Shown here: piece after piece, positions 1 through 7,573 of the stretch
How positions within the stretch are numbered: position 1 is the stretch's first letter
Layout of the letters: each line of letters starts with the position of its first letter
Assembly (NCBI GenBank): GCA_026394915.1
Contig: JAPLZS010000003.1
Location: forward strand, 1-17,047
DNA from: Candidatus Woesearchaeota archaeon
GTDB taxonomy: Archaea > Nanobdellota > Nanobdellia > Woesearchaeales > UBA12501
Length of the DNA: 17,047 nt
Direction: 5' to 3'
Translations under genes and position numbers: made by a program
The notes under the pieces: model-generated
Databases searched by the model: none
What the model was told of the DNA's origin: nothing
What the model saw: only the letters and a program-made list of their open reading frames with translations

Positions 1-2489
1 TCTATAAATATCCTTTTTATCCTGAATACATCATCTCCTTGGTAATTTGCGCCGTCTTCAACAGTCAGCAAACCCTGATAACCCGCGTCTTTTGCAATAG
101 ATATCAACTTGTCATTATACCATCCTACTGGCCATGCGAAATATTTCACATCCTTCCCTATCTTTTCTTCCAGTATCCTCTTGGATTCCTTTATCTCTTG
201 TTCTGCATCTTTTTCTGTCTTGCCAGCTGTCTTGCCGTCTACCCATGTCACAAGATTGTCCTGCTTGTCCCATGGATGAGTCATGCTGTGAGAGCCTATC
301 TCAAAATTAGGATTTTTTGATATATCTATTATATCATTCCAGCCCATGTACGGTCCGCCTATGCCTGTTCCAGGGAATATCCAGAATGAGGCCTTGAAAC
401 CGTATTGGTTCAATATAGGAATAACATCTTTTATGCTGATCCATCCATCATCGAATGTGAGCACAATCGCTTTTTCAGGCACAGCAGCTCCTGTTTTCAT
501 GAAATTGACAAGATCTGTGATGCTTATTGTCTTATATCCCTCGTCATTTAGGTATTTCATCTGCTCAGAGAACTTCTCAACAGAGATTATAGTCTCTCCT
601 GGTTTTCCATCCTTGACTGCATGGTATATTAATACAGGAACGCCTTTGCCTGAGTTTACGCTTTGCTGACTATATGCGTTGATTCCTGTGCTTGTTGCTG
701 TTTTTGGAGCATCTAATGTCTGAGTTTGACTACTTTTTGCGTTTGATGTAAGGTATTCATTTATGTCAACAGGCCCTCTCTCAAAAATGACTTTTGTGCC
801 CACTTCAATTGCCTTGTAAAGCTCTCTCGCTTCTGGAGGGTTCATCCTTACACATCCAGCAGAGTCTTTGCCTGTTGTCTGCAGCTTTGATGCATGGATC
901 TCAATGCAGCTGCCAGTATATCCTTTTGCCCGGTCTTCTGAATTAGGATAATCTATTCCCATCACAACAGCACTCTCCCCTCCATATCCAGGTTGCCAGA
1001 GGCTTTCGCTTTTGAAGCCCACATTGGGATCTGTTGTGAAAATGCTTCCTGGTCCGCAGAATGCCTTGTTAGGCAGTATCTTGTTCCCCCCATCCTCATC
1101 AGAGAAGACTGACGCTTTCCATTTTATTTTATAGGTCCCTATAGGAGTTTTATGATCGTTTTCTTTTGTCTTTCCCATCCCATTCTCACCTATTGCAACT
1201 TCATATGAATGGACTATCTTCCCTCCTGAAATAAGGTATAATATGTTCTTGCTTCCATCATCTCTTCCATCAATCACGATGAATGTCTCCCCAGAAACTG
1301 CTGATGAAGATTGAGTGTCCTGAGCTGACGAACCTTGTCCTGCTCCTGTTGAGGTTTCTCCTGATGAGCCAGTCATGCCATTGATGAATATCTCCTCAAG
1401 GCTGTTCACTCTTGCAAAGCCGATATTGAATCCAGGTTTCTCTTCCTGCTGTTTTTTTCTGTATGCGATAAATTCAGAATAAGCAGTGTCTTTTAGGTGG
1501 CTTCCTCCGCTTGATTCAGAAACCCACAACTGATCTCCTTTCTTGTATACCATAGCTATATGATCCCATGTACTTGTTGTCATCCAGTTGCCTGTTCCTC
1601 CATATGGCCTGTCAAGAAGTATAATATCTCCTGGCCTAAGTTCTGATTCAGATATCATAGTTGTGTACTTAGCGCTTCCCCATTGTTCTGCTATAGGCCC
1701 ATGTCCTTTGCTTATGGGATCAAGCCCATTCTGGGCTCTTATATAATTGACAAGGTAAGAGACCCATCCAGAGCAGTCAATCCCCGTCTCAACATCGCTT
1801 CCACCAATCACATAAGGAGTATCATAATATTTTTGAGTCTGTTCCTCAATCATCTTTGAGACTGCAGCTTCAACCTCAGAACTGCTCTTCTTCAGCTCTT
1901 CCTGCTTCTGCTCATCTGCCTTTTGTGTTATATCTGCTTTTTTCTCAACAACTATATCAAACTCAAGAGGATTTGCGGCAATCCCTCTTATCTGATCGCC
2001 TTCTGATATAAATGTGTAATCTATATCATATTTATTCAGCTCCTGTCCAGGATACTTGCTGAACTGGTTTGCCAGGGATTCGCTTACAGCAGAGCTCATC
2101 ATAGAGCTTATGTCATCAGGATAACATCTCTTTAATACCCCATTCTCTGTGACCTGCCAGAAATTATATCCATAATAATCATTGCAGGGAGAGACCTCAG
2201 AATCAAAATAATACATTCCTCCCTGTCTTGATAGCTGGCTTGCAGCAGAGTCAACAGCAATCTTTGCTGCGCTGTCCACAAAAAGAAGCGCTTTCTCTGC
2301 CTTTGCAGCTGTCTGGAGTATGGCAAGCTGGTTCTCTCCTACATAAGCCTGCTGGACCTCTGGCGCGTTTATCTCAGCATACCACATATATATTATGAAT
2401 GCGAGTATTATACCCCCTATTATTATAGTGTCTGTTATCTGGGCCTTTTTCCCTATTCTCGTTTTGTAAACGTTTGTTATCATTCTCAT
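1..2489 (-). CDS. Giant anchored enzyme: NlpC/P60 + YkuD L,D-transpeptidase + NodB deacetylase, partial (3' end outside window)
   Basis: The frame is open for 829 codons from ATG 2489 (ATGA overlap with the preceding stop) to the left edge. KKAQITD (14-20) and one helix (about 21-37) anchor it. A helical region follows, then three enzyme domains. NlpC/P60 peptidase (about 215-335): Cys239 in DCSGW, His310 in WDHIAMVY, with Glu325 a possible third residue. YkuD L,D-transpeptidase (about 400-572): His532 in EIHAS and Cys546 in SAGCVRM. NodB polysaccharide deacetylase (from about 615): Asp680-Asp681 in TFDDGW and His734/His738 in SHSMTH, then FAWPVGWY. A Ser/Thr/Gly-rich linker joins the first two and a similar one precedes NodB. 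These families normally cut, cross-link and deacetylate bacterial peptidoglycan. Key residues look intact. Together with the amidase three genes upstream this forms a wall-directed operon. Confidence 0.9.
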   Translation of the reverse strand, partial: MRMITNVYKTRIGKKAQITDTIIIGGIILAFIIYMWYAEINAPEVQQAYVGENQLAILQTAAKAEKALLFVDSAAKIAVDSAASQLSRQGGMYYFDSEVSPCNDYYGYNFWQVTENGVLKRCYPDDISSMMSSAVSESLANQFSKYPGQELNKYDIDYTFISEGDQIRGIAANPLEFDIVVEKKADITQKADEQKQEELKKSSSEVEAAVSKMIEEQTQKYYDTPYVIGGSDVETGIDCSGWVSYLVNYIRAQNGLDPISKGHGPIAEQWGSAKYTTMISESELRPGDIILLDRPYGGTGNWMTTSTWDHIAMVYKKGDQLWVSESSGGSHLKDTAYSEFIAYRKKQQEEKPGFNIGFARVNSLEEIFINGMTGSSGETSTGAGQGSSAQDTQSSSAVSGETFIVIDGRDDGSKNILYLISGGKIVHSYEVAIGENGMGKTKENDHKTPIGTYKIKWKASVFSDEDGGNKILPNKAFCGPGSIFTTDPNVGFKSESLWQPGYGGESAVVMGIDYPNSEDRAKGYTGSCIEIHASKLQTTGKDSAGCVRMNPPEARELYKAIEVGTKVIFERGPVDINEYLTSNAKSSQTQTLDAPKTATSTGINAYSQQSVNSGKGVPVLIYHAVKDGKPGETIISVEKFSEQMKYLNDEGYKTISITDLVNFMKTGAAVPEKAIVLTFDDGWISIKDVIPILNQYGFKASFWIFPGTGIGGPYMGWNDIIDISKNPNFEIGSHSMTHPWDKQDNLVTWVDGKTAGKTEKDAEQEIKESKRILEEKIGKDVKYFAWPVGWYNDKLISIAKDAGYQGLLTVEDGANYQGDDVFRIKRIFI

Positions 2490-3058
2490 TTCAATTCAGT
2501 CACTAAAGTGTTCTTTATCACATTCCCATCTGATGATGAGATGAATGACTCTGAGCTTATCCTTTCTGTTCTTGTTATCACATTCAATGTGCTGAAGCTT
2601 CCGAAAGAAAGCTGGCTTCCTGCAGGCACCTTAAACGGCATATTGACTACAATGTGCCAGCTTCCTTCTCCATAAGCAGCATCCATCAACGGGACAATCC
2701 TTTTCTCAAGAGCATCATTGTAGGCCTTCTGCTTCTCTTGATCTGTTTCTGTAAAATACCTGCTTATAAGCTCGGATATTGTCATCTTCTTGAAAGAAGC
2801 ATCAATCTGATTCAGTGTCTCTGAATTCACTGGCGTGTTAAGCAAGGCATTTAATGCAGCATCGTTCTTCAATGTTTGCCCTTTTTCTTCTATATCCTTC
2901 TTATCATTTGAGTTGCCTCCGAACAGAAGCCATCCAAAAACAAGGGTTATGAATATGAACCCAAGTATTATGAACAATGCTTCTTTCATTGGAGGGGCCC
3001 AGCTCCCTCTTTTGCCTTTGCAAATCTGAATCTTGTTTTTTGCGGCCATCTTTTTCAT
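2486..3058 (-). CDS. Membrane-anchored extracytoplasmic protein (190 aa)
   Basis: A basic N-terminus (KNKIQICKGKRGSW) and the W-x-x-x-M-K-E-A-L motif lead into one hydrophobic helix (about residues 26-46). The outer part has an Asn/Lys/Glu-rich linker, then a helical stretch with NALLNTPVN, ISELISRYF and YNDALEKRI, then a beta-rich C-terminal half. No Cys occur in the outer part, unlike most neighbours. I do not recognise a named family. The ATGA overlaps with both the preceding gene and the following large enzyme gene point to coupled translation, so it is a good candidate for a partner of that enzyme. Confidence 0.8.
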   Translation of the reverse strand: MKKMAAKNKIQICKGKRGSWAPPMKEALFIILGFIFITLVFGWLLFGGNSNDKKDIEEKGQTLKNDAALNALLNTPVNSETLNQIDASFKKMTISELISRYFTETDQEKQKAYNDALEKRIVPLMDAAYGEGSWHIVVNMPFKVPAGSQLSFGSFSTLNVITRTERISSESFISSSDGNVIKNTLVTELK

Positions 3059-3615
3059 CCTGCCCTTGATTCAATCAACATGAGCCCTGCAAATCTTTCG
3101 TCGCTATCCCCTGATTTCAATACTACATAATATGGGTCTTTCCTTATCTGATAATTTGTTATGCACTTGCCGAAGTTCTTTGATTCGACAGAACCTATAA
3201 TCTTGTTTGTGTCCAGATTTTTTAGTTGAATCCTGAAACAGCCTGAAATATAGTTCTCAGGCACTTCATAACAGAGATCCATCCTTTCCTGGCCGAATTT
3301 TGAAAGATCTATGATGCCAGGATATACTCTGTTGGTCGCAGTGTCCTGGTAAGCAAAACACAGAGGTGAATTGAAGAATCTGCTTTGTATGACCACATTC
3401 TCTGAGTTGCCCAGGAAAGAATTCTCCTGCACTTGGTATCCTGTCACGAATATGGCGAACACCATGGCTGCCAAAGGGATTATTATAGCAAGCACCGCAA
3501 CCAGAGGGAATTCATGGGTAAAAGCATATGCATCTTCTTCTCCCCCCTCTTCTTCATCATCTTCTGAGCTGCCGGTCTGCGCCTTTTTTGAATTAAACAG
3601 TTCTTCCCAGATCAT
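3055..3615 (-). CDS. Anchored protein with SKKAQ motif and acidic segment before the helix (186 aa)
   Basis: The N-terminus carries SKKAQ (residues 9-13), but unlike its neighbours an acidic stretch (about 15-28, SSEDDEEEGGEED) separates it from the hydrophobic helix (about 36-58). The outer domain has four Cys (PLCFAY, DLCYEV, SGCFRI, GKCITN), probably two disulfides, and is otherwise unknown to me. The ATG has GGGAG 4 bases upstream and lies 10 bases after the amidase stop. It overlaps the next gene as ATGA. It may be a partner of the amidase or of the large enzyme in the same unit. Confidence 0.8.
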   Translation of the reverse strand: MIWEELFNSKKAQTGSSEDDEEEGGEEDAYAFTHEFPLVAVLAIIIPLAAMVFAIFVTGYQVQENSFLGNSENVVIQSRFFNSPLCFAYQDTATNRVYPGIIDLSKFGQERMDLCYEVPENYISGCFRIQLKNLDTNKIIGSVESKNFGKCITNYQIRKDPYYVVLKSGDSDERFAGLMLIESRAG

Positions 3616-3625
3616 TTGTCTCCCA

Positions 3626-4666
3626 TCATTTGTAATACTCCTCTATTGCAGCGATTATGTCTGATGCTGCTTTGTTCACATTATCAGGATTGCTGAAGAA
3701 CTTCTCCTTTACATTGTCATTGATATTGCCCATCTCAAGGCTCAATGCAGGACCAGGCGATGCAGAGCCAAGCACTTTAAGAGGGTCTTCATCTTTTATG
3801 CTATTAATGTCAATGCTATTGGCAGTAACTGAATAAAAATCAGGCCGCAGCTTGTTTGCCATGATACATGAGAGTTTTGATGACTTCTCGTCAGAAGAAG
3901 GGAATCTGATAATCGCTTCATTCTGTCCTGATTCAGATGAGCCTATATGGATGCTTATAATCATGTTCTTATTGGTATCTTTTATCTCGCTTATCTTTGC
4001 AGAAAGTTCCTGCTGCTGCACAGCCCTGCATTGGTATCCCTTTGCTTTGCATTGCATCACTGCGCTGTCCGCTATCTGCTTTGTAATCCTGTACTCCTCA
4101 AGGCCCATTCCTGTATTGCCCTTATCTGATGCATAGTGGCCAGGTTCAAAAAGTATAATCTGCTGAGTGATATCTGCTGATGTCTGTATCTGGGTGCATC
4201 CTGTCTCTATGATCTCCCGTTTTGTAACAACATCTATCTTTCCATTGGATAGTATGAATGCAAAATAAGAAGGAGCCTGGAGGCTTATCATAAGCGGATA
4301 GGCAGAACTTCCCCCATAAGGATATGTAGATTCTAATCCTTGCACAGATTCTGCCGGAAAAGCCCCAACATAGTTTCCTGCATTCTCTGAATGCCTTGAG
4401 ACATGCACAAGATAAGGGATAACAGAGATATCATATCTGTTCTTGAACTGCTGGATATATTTGTTGTCATAATCAACGATTGCATTCCCAGGGATTCCAT
4501 GAAGAGCATCTATTGTCAGCGCAACATCATGCGCAAGATAGACCTTCTCAAAATCAATCTGACTTCCTTTCTCTTTCGCAAACCACAACAGAAGAAGAGC
4601 AAAGCTGACGCTCACTACAATCTTTATTATGCTATATACTATAACTCCCTTTTTTTTGACCTTCAT
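3626..4666 (-). CDS. Membrane-anchored Amidase_3-type N-acetylmuramoyl-L-alanine amidase (346 aa)
   Basis: The C-terminal half (about residues 168-346) matches the zinc amidase family Amidase_3 (AmiC/CwlC-like), which cleaves the bond between N-acetylmuramic acid and L-alanine in peptidoglycan. Visible landmarks, counting from ATG 4666: EPGHY with His177, Glu191 in GLEEY, His240 in ISIHIG (the three Zn ligands) and the catalytic Glu311 in LSLEMGN, in the right order and at family-like spacing. The N-terminus KVKKKGVIV leads into one hydrophobic helix (about 10-29), so the enzyme is anchored outside. Residues about 35-165 are an additional domain I cannot name. The start at 4666 fits a leaderless mRNA. 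It heads the unit that also contains the NlpC/P60-YkuD-NodB gene. Catalytic residues appear intact; the true substrate in an archaeon without murein is open. Confidence 0.85.
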   Translation of the reverse strand: MKVKKKGVIVYSIIKIVVSVSFALLLLWFAKEKGSQIDFEKVYLAHDVALTIDALHGIPGNAIVDYDNKYIQQFKNRYDISVIPYLVHVSRHSENAGNYVGAFPAESVQGLESTYPYGGSSAYPLMISLQAPSYFAFILSNGKIDVVTKREIIETGCTQIQTSADITQQIILFEPGHYASDKGNTGMGLEEYRITKQIADSAVMQCKAKGYQCRAVQQQELSAKISEIKDTNKNMIISIHIGSSESGQNEAIIRFPSSDEKSSKLSCIMANKLRPDFYSVTANSIDINSIKDEDPLKVLGSASPGPALSLEMGNINDNVKEKFFSNPDNVNKAASDIIAAIEEYYK

Positions 4667-4687
4667 GAGCATTTTAAAGAAGTATTC

Positions 4688-4696
4688 ATTTATAAA
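4688..4696 (-). promoter_or_regulatory. Archaeal TATA box for a leaderless transcript of the amidase unit
   Basis: The coding strand reads TTTATAAAT, the same nine bases as the box at 8469-8461. Its first T is again exactly 30 bases before an ATG, here at 4666. This supports a leaderless start at 4666 and argues against the ATG at 4672, which would lie upstream of the transcript. The box is in the 80-base gap 4673-4752, which holds no gene and no clear terminator. Confidence 0.75.
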
Positions 4697-4752
4697 TGTT
4701 TTTTATATTATCCCTATATTATACTTGGGTTGTGTTTATGCTATGCCGCGTG

Positions 4753-6033
4753 TCAACTGGCTGAAACACACATATCCTTCTCTTCATCCCATCTGCATCC
4801 AGGCGAAAGTTTGCACGGATTATCATCCTCACAGAACTCTTTCTTGCCGACATACCCTCCCAGGACATTGTTATAATCAGAACACTGCTTTATCTCACTG
4901 CAGGACTGGCATGGGGTTGTAAATCCCTTGAATATGCCGCAGTTAAGAGTGCTTTTTTCACAAAGATCAAAAGCATCGCTTAGATAACAAGGGCAGCTTT
5001 TTTCGATGAATTCGCACTGTATATACTGCCTTTCTTTTGTGAATGTATCATAGAATTCAGAACCTTCACCAGTCATTGGCAACTCTTTAAGCCCTTCATC
5101 AAGAAGCTTTACAGCATTGTCATAATTCTTAAGCCTGTACTGCACCATTGCCCTGTTGAAATATACCTGTTCCATCAATGTCGCCTTATTCAGGGCATCA
5201 ATATAGCCTGGATTAGCCACAATGCTGTCATAATCCTTGCCTGCGCTTGCCAGGCTTTCAGGAGTGTTCTCTTTGAATGAGTCAAATGCGCTGTTGTAGA
5301 GTTTTGTAGCTTCTATCCTGTTCTTCTCTAGCTGGTCTGCATTCTGGTCAATGCATCCGTCTCTATTCAGGCATACTGCAACAAACTGAGAAGATCCTTT
5401 CTCAACCCACACCTGAATGTTATCTTCTGGCATGCCAAAGACTTTGCTGTCAAAGGCTCCTTCTGATGTAGTGGCTCTTCCCATGAAAAATCCTCCCTCG
5501 CTCCCATAATCTACATAATTAAGGCCTTTTGCAAAATCATCTTTTTTGATAGAATATTGGATGTCAACACCAAGATCTTTTTCGCACTCCATATACTTCT
5601 TTTTAGGATCAATTTCCCCAGGTTCTGAAGCCTTGCAGTAATATGCTTCTTTTCCGAACACAGTTGTGTGTTCAATCTGCCTGCAGAGGCATACGCATGA
5701 TGATGGTCCGCATTCAGGAGGCCTTGGAAACTCAAAATCCATGCCCCAATCCCTTATTATCTTTATGCCCTGGCTTCCTGATGAGAATCCCAGTATCGCA
5801 GAATCTGAATCCATCTTTATCAGCAAAGCCTGGGTTCTTGTCCCCTGGCCTTTCTGGCCAGTCTCTCGTATCTGTTCTGCAATCTTGACATAAGCATCTT
5901 CTGTGTTCTTGGCAGAGATCCAACCAAATTGCCTTGCAATGGATGTTGCAGGCACAAAAACTGTTATCAGCATTATGATGATTCCCATTATGACGACAAT
6001 CATCACAGTTACTGCTGCTTTTTTTTGGTTCAT
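4753..6033 (-). CDS. Membrane-anchored protein with TPR and Cys-rich C-terminus (426 aa)
   Basis: MNQKKAAV precedes a hydrophobic helix (about residues 7-29). Residues about 108-150 hold a Cys cluster (CGPSSCVCLC). Residues 288-320 match a tetratricopeptide repeat (YFNRAMVQYRLKNYDNAVKLL, spread of consensus Y, A, Y, A positions), with helical sequence before it from about 235. The last about 85 residues contain about 13 Cys (CPC, CQSC, CKLSPGC and others), so disulfides and an outer location are expected. A TPR on the outside of an archaeal cell is not common and suggests protein-protein contacts in an assembly. It starts 10 bases after the preceding stop (AGGATGA upstream) and is the last gene before a new promoter. 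Confidence 0.8.
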   Translation of the reverse strand: MNQKKAAVTVMIVVIMGIIIMLITVFVPATSIARQFGWISAKNTEDAYVKIAEQIRETGQKGQGTRTQALLIKMDSDSAILGFSSGSQGIKIIRDWGMDFEFPRPPECGPSSCVCLCRQIEHTTVFGKEAYYCKASEPGEIDPKKKYMECEKDLGVDIQYSIKKDDFAKGLNYVDYGSEGGFFMGRATTSEGAFDSKVFGMPEDNIQVWVEKGSSQFVAVCLNRDGCIDQNADQLEKNRIEATKLYNSAFDSFKENTPESLASAGKDYDSIVANPGYIDALNKATLMEQVYFNRAMVQYRLKNYDNAVKLLDEGLKELPMTGEGSEFYDTFTKERQYIQCEFIEKSCPCYLSDAFDLCEKSTLNCGIFKGFTTPCQSCSEIKQCSDYNNVLGGYVGKKEFCEDDNPCKLSPGCRWDEEKDMCVSAS

Positions 6034-6042
6034 TTTATATGA

Positions 6043-6594
6043 TCATCCTACTGGGTTCACTATGTTCTGCTGCACCTGATTGCTGCATGCCACTCCGATG
6101 TCTGCATCGCATTTTGTAGGAATCTGGTTTGCAGCGCATCCGCATCTTGTTCCTACCGGAGTCTTTGTGCAATCAACAGTATTTACCTCTTCTCCATCTG
6201 CTGGCGCACACTGTGGGGCGCAGCATTGATCAATCTTATTGAGTATCTTATCATGGTCAAAATCAAGATTGCATACACTGCTTGAGCAGTTTGTGTATCC
6301 TTGCAGAGCTGTGCATCCGCACCACTCTCCTGGGCATTCTCCTATCTCAAAACCAGCTGGATTGCATGCAGCAGCGCAGCATTTGTCATCCTTGTTTGTT
6401 GCATAGTCGCCGTCATAATCTCCTACCCAATTTATTTTATCAATAGTACTCTGTCCTGCTCTTGGATACAAAACAATGAAAAGCAAGCCTGCTATAACAC
6501 TTACAGCCAATACGGTCAGCAGGGCGCTCTTCATGTCATCCCATCCCTGCGCTTTCTTGTTCATTGATAAATTCCTGAATAATCCTACCATCAT
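6043..6594 (-). CDS. Anchored protein with two thrombospondin type 3-like Ca-binding Cys repeats (183 aa)
   Basis: MNKKAQGWDDMK (residues 11-22) is a class III-like signal with the W-D-D-M-K motif, followed by a helix (about 23-43). The outer part is a tandem duplication. Unit 1 (about 59-108) starts DYDGDYATNKDDKCC and unit 2 (about 111-170) starts DFDHDKILNKIDQCC. The D-x-D-x-D-x-x-x-N-x-x-D-x-C spacing is that of thrombospondin type 3 repeats, which bind Ca2+. Each unit then has C-x-P and a CGC motif. Start: the double ATG at 6594/6591 has GAGGTG just upstream and overlaps the preceding stop; a later ATG (residue 11) is possible. Likely a Ca-stabilised spacer or adhesion module at the surface (inference). 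Confidence 0.85.
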   Translation of the reverse strand: MMVGLFRNLSMNKKAQGWDDMKSALLTVLAVSVIAGLLFIVLYPRAGQSTIDKINWVGDYDGDYATNKDDKCCAAACNPAGFEIGECPGEWCGCTALQGYTNCSSSVCNLDFDHDKILNKIDQCCAPQCAPADGEEVNTVDCTKTPVGTRCGCAANQIPTKCDADIGVACSNQVQQNIVNPVG

Positions 6595-7409
6595 CCCACC
6601 TCACATGAGCTTATCGCTCCTATCTTCTCCCTATAATCAGTTATCTGCCATGAATAGAGGCCAGAGAGCCAGCTTCCTGTGTCATCTCCATCCCTTGCAA
6701 TTATGAAACATACATGGCTGCTGTCTGCCCTATAAAGTTTGAATTCTTTATCTCCTGCATCAAACTGCTCTTTTGTTCCTAATACATTAAATCCTTTATA
6801 ATCTTTAGGATATCTTATCTCAAATGATCTTTTGAATGGGGAATTAGAAAGGCCACTCCATTTTAGCTGGAACATATCTTCTGAAACATATTCTTCCTGA
6901 TCTGCCTCTTTTTTATTCCTTAAATCCCTTGATGTGCATAACTGCAGGCCAGACACCTCAAATATGCTTAAAGTCTGTCCCGGTACTTCTCTTCCTATAC
7001 TGTTTGATGGCTCTGATGAATTAAAAATGTATGCGATAATCTTTCCGTTCCCATTCTCAAAATTTATTGTGTAATCTGGAGAAAATGTTGGTCTTTCAAT
7101 ATTGCATGTGCATTTTTCTTTTGTCATCTGCTTGCATTCCAAGAAGCTTTTTTTGATTGATTCAAGCGCAGCAACTGCTTCTTTTTCTTGTTCTGTCTTT
7201 GGCGTTACTACATTAAGATCTGATGATTTTGGTATTTTTGTTTCCTCTATAAGCCCCATTTTCTGCATTATAGTTATCACTCCTGGAAGCGAGGTATAAA
7301 AAAGGAAACCAAGTATTGCAATAAGCCCGAATATGATTATGCTCCATTCAAGCAGGATATTCCATATCCCTTTTTTGTTATTAAGACTCATCTTTAGATG
7401 GTTCATCAT
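6591..7409 (-). CDS. Membrane-anchored extracytoplasmic protein (272 aa)
   Basis: The start is a double ATG (7409 and 7406) that overlaps the preceding TGA, with GGAGGG just upstream; the spacing of 5 bases favours the second ATG, which would give 271 residues. LNNKKGIWN precedes a hydrophobic helix (about residues 17-40), then an outer domain with CTCN near residue 110 and two more Cys. Segments such as KRSFEIRYPKDYKGFN and VCFIIARDGDD look like strands of a beta-rich domain. No named family is recognised. It overlaps the next gene as ATGA. Confidence 0.8.
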   Translation of the reverse strand: MMNHLKMSLNNKKGIWNILLEWSIIIFGLIAILGFLFYTSLPGVITIMQKMGLIEETKIPKSSDLNVVTPKTEQEKEAVAALESIKKSFLECKQMTKEKCTCNIERPTFSPDYTINFENGNGKIIAYIFNSSEPSNSIGREVPGQTLSIFEVSGLQLCTSRDLRNKKEADQEEYVSEDMFQLKWSGLSNSPFKRSFEIRYPKDYKGFNVLGTKEQFDAGDKEFKLYRADSSHVCFIIARDGDDTGSWLSGLYSWQITDYREKIGAISSCEVG

Positions 7410-7573
7410 AGCCCTCCTGGAGTTGAGCAGCTCTTGAAGAATAATGCTATCTTTGTGTCTCCTGTTTTCCAGAGAGCGTACAATACCCCCAATACAACTA
7501 CAAGGAATATCAATCCGATTATGAGTGTCCTGAGGAAACCCAAGTCTCCTTTTTTATGATTTAGCAGTTTCAT
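7406..7573 (-). CDS. One-helix membrane microprotein (55 aa)
   Basis: I choose ATG 7573: a GAGGAT Shine-Dalgarno lies 7 bases upstream. An upstream in-frame start at 7663 would add 30 residues that overlap the coding part of the preceding gene and would put a non-hydrophobic tail before the signal. The product starts MKLLNHKKGDLG, again KKG before a hydrophobic helix (about residues 14-36), and ends with a short tail with one Cys (FFKSCSTPGGL). It overlaps both neighbours (20 bases upstream, ATGA downstream), so it is part of a tightly coupled unit. Function unknown. Confidence 0.75.
   Translation of the reverse strand: MKLLNHKKGDLGFLRTLIIGLIFLVVVLGVLYALWKTGDTKIALFFKSCSTPGGL

Noticed and set aside
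346..669. Plus-strand open frame of 107 codons (and a similar one at 39-320)
   Set aside because: It lies opposite the NodB domain, whose catalytic motifs are clear on the minus strand; composition is that of an antisense shadow and no Shine-Dalgarno is present.
2132..2326. Minus-strand open frame of 64 codons
   Set aside because: It is in another frame within the long NlpC/P60-YkuD-NodB gene and is basic and low in complexity.
4673..4752. Possible terminator after the TPR gene
   Set aside because: No hairpin and no long T-run on the coding strand; only the TATA box of the next unit is supported.
4403..4876. Plus-strand open frame of 157 codons spanning a gap
   Set aside because: It covers the amidase N-terminus, the promoter gap and the end of the TPR gene antisense; no coding features.
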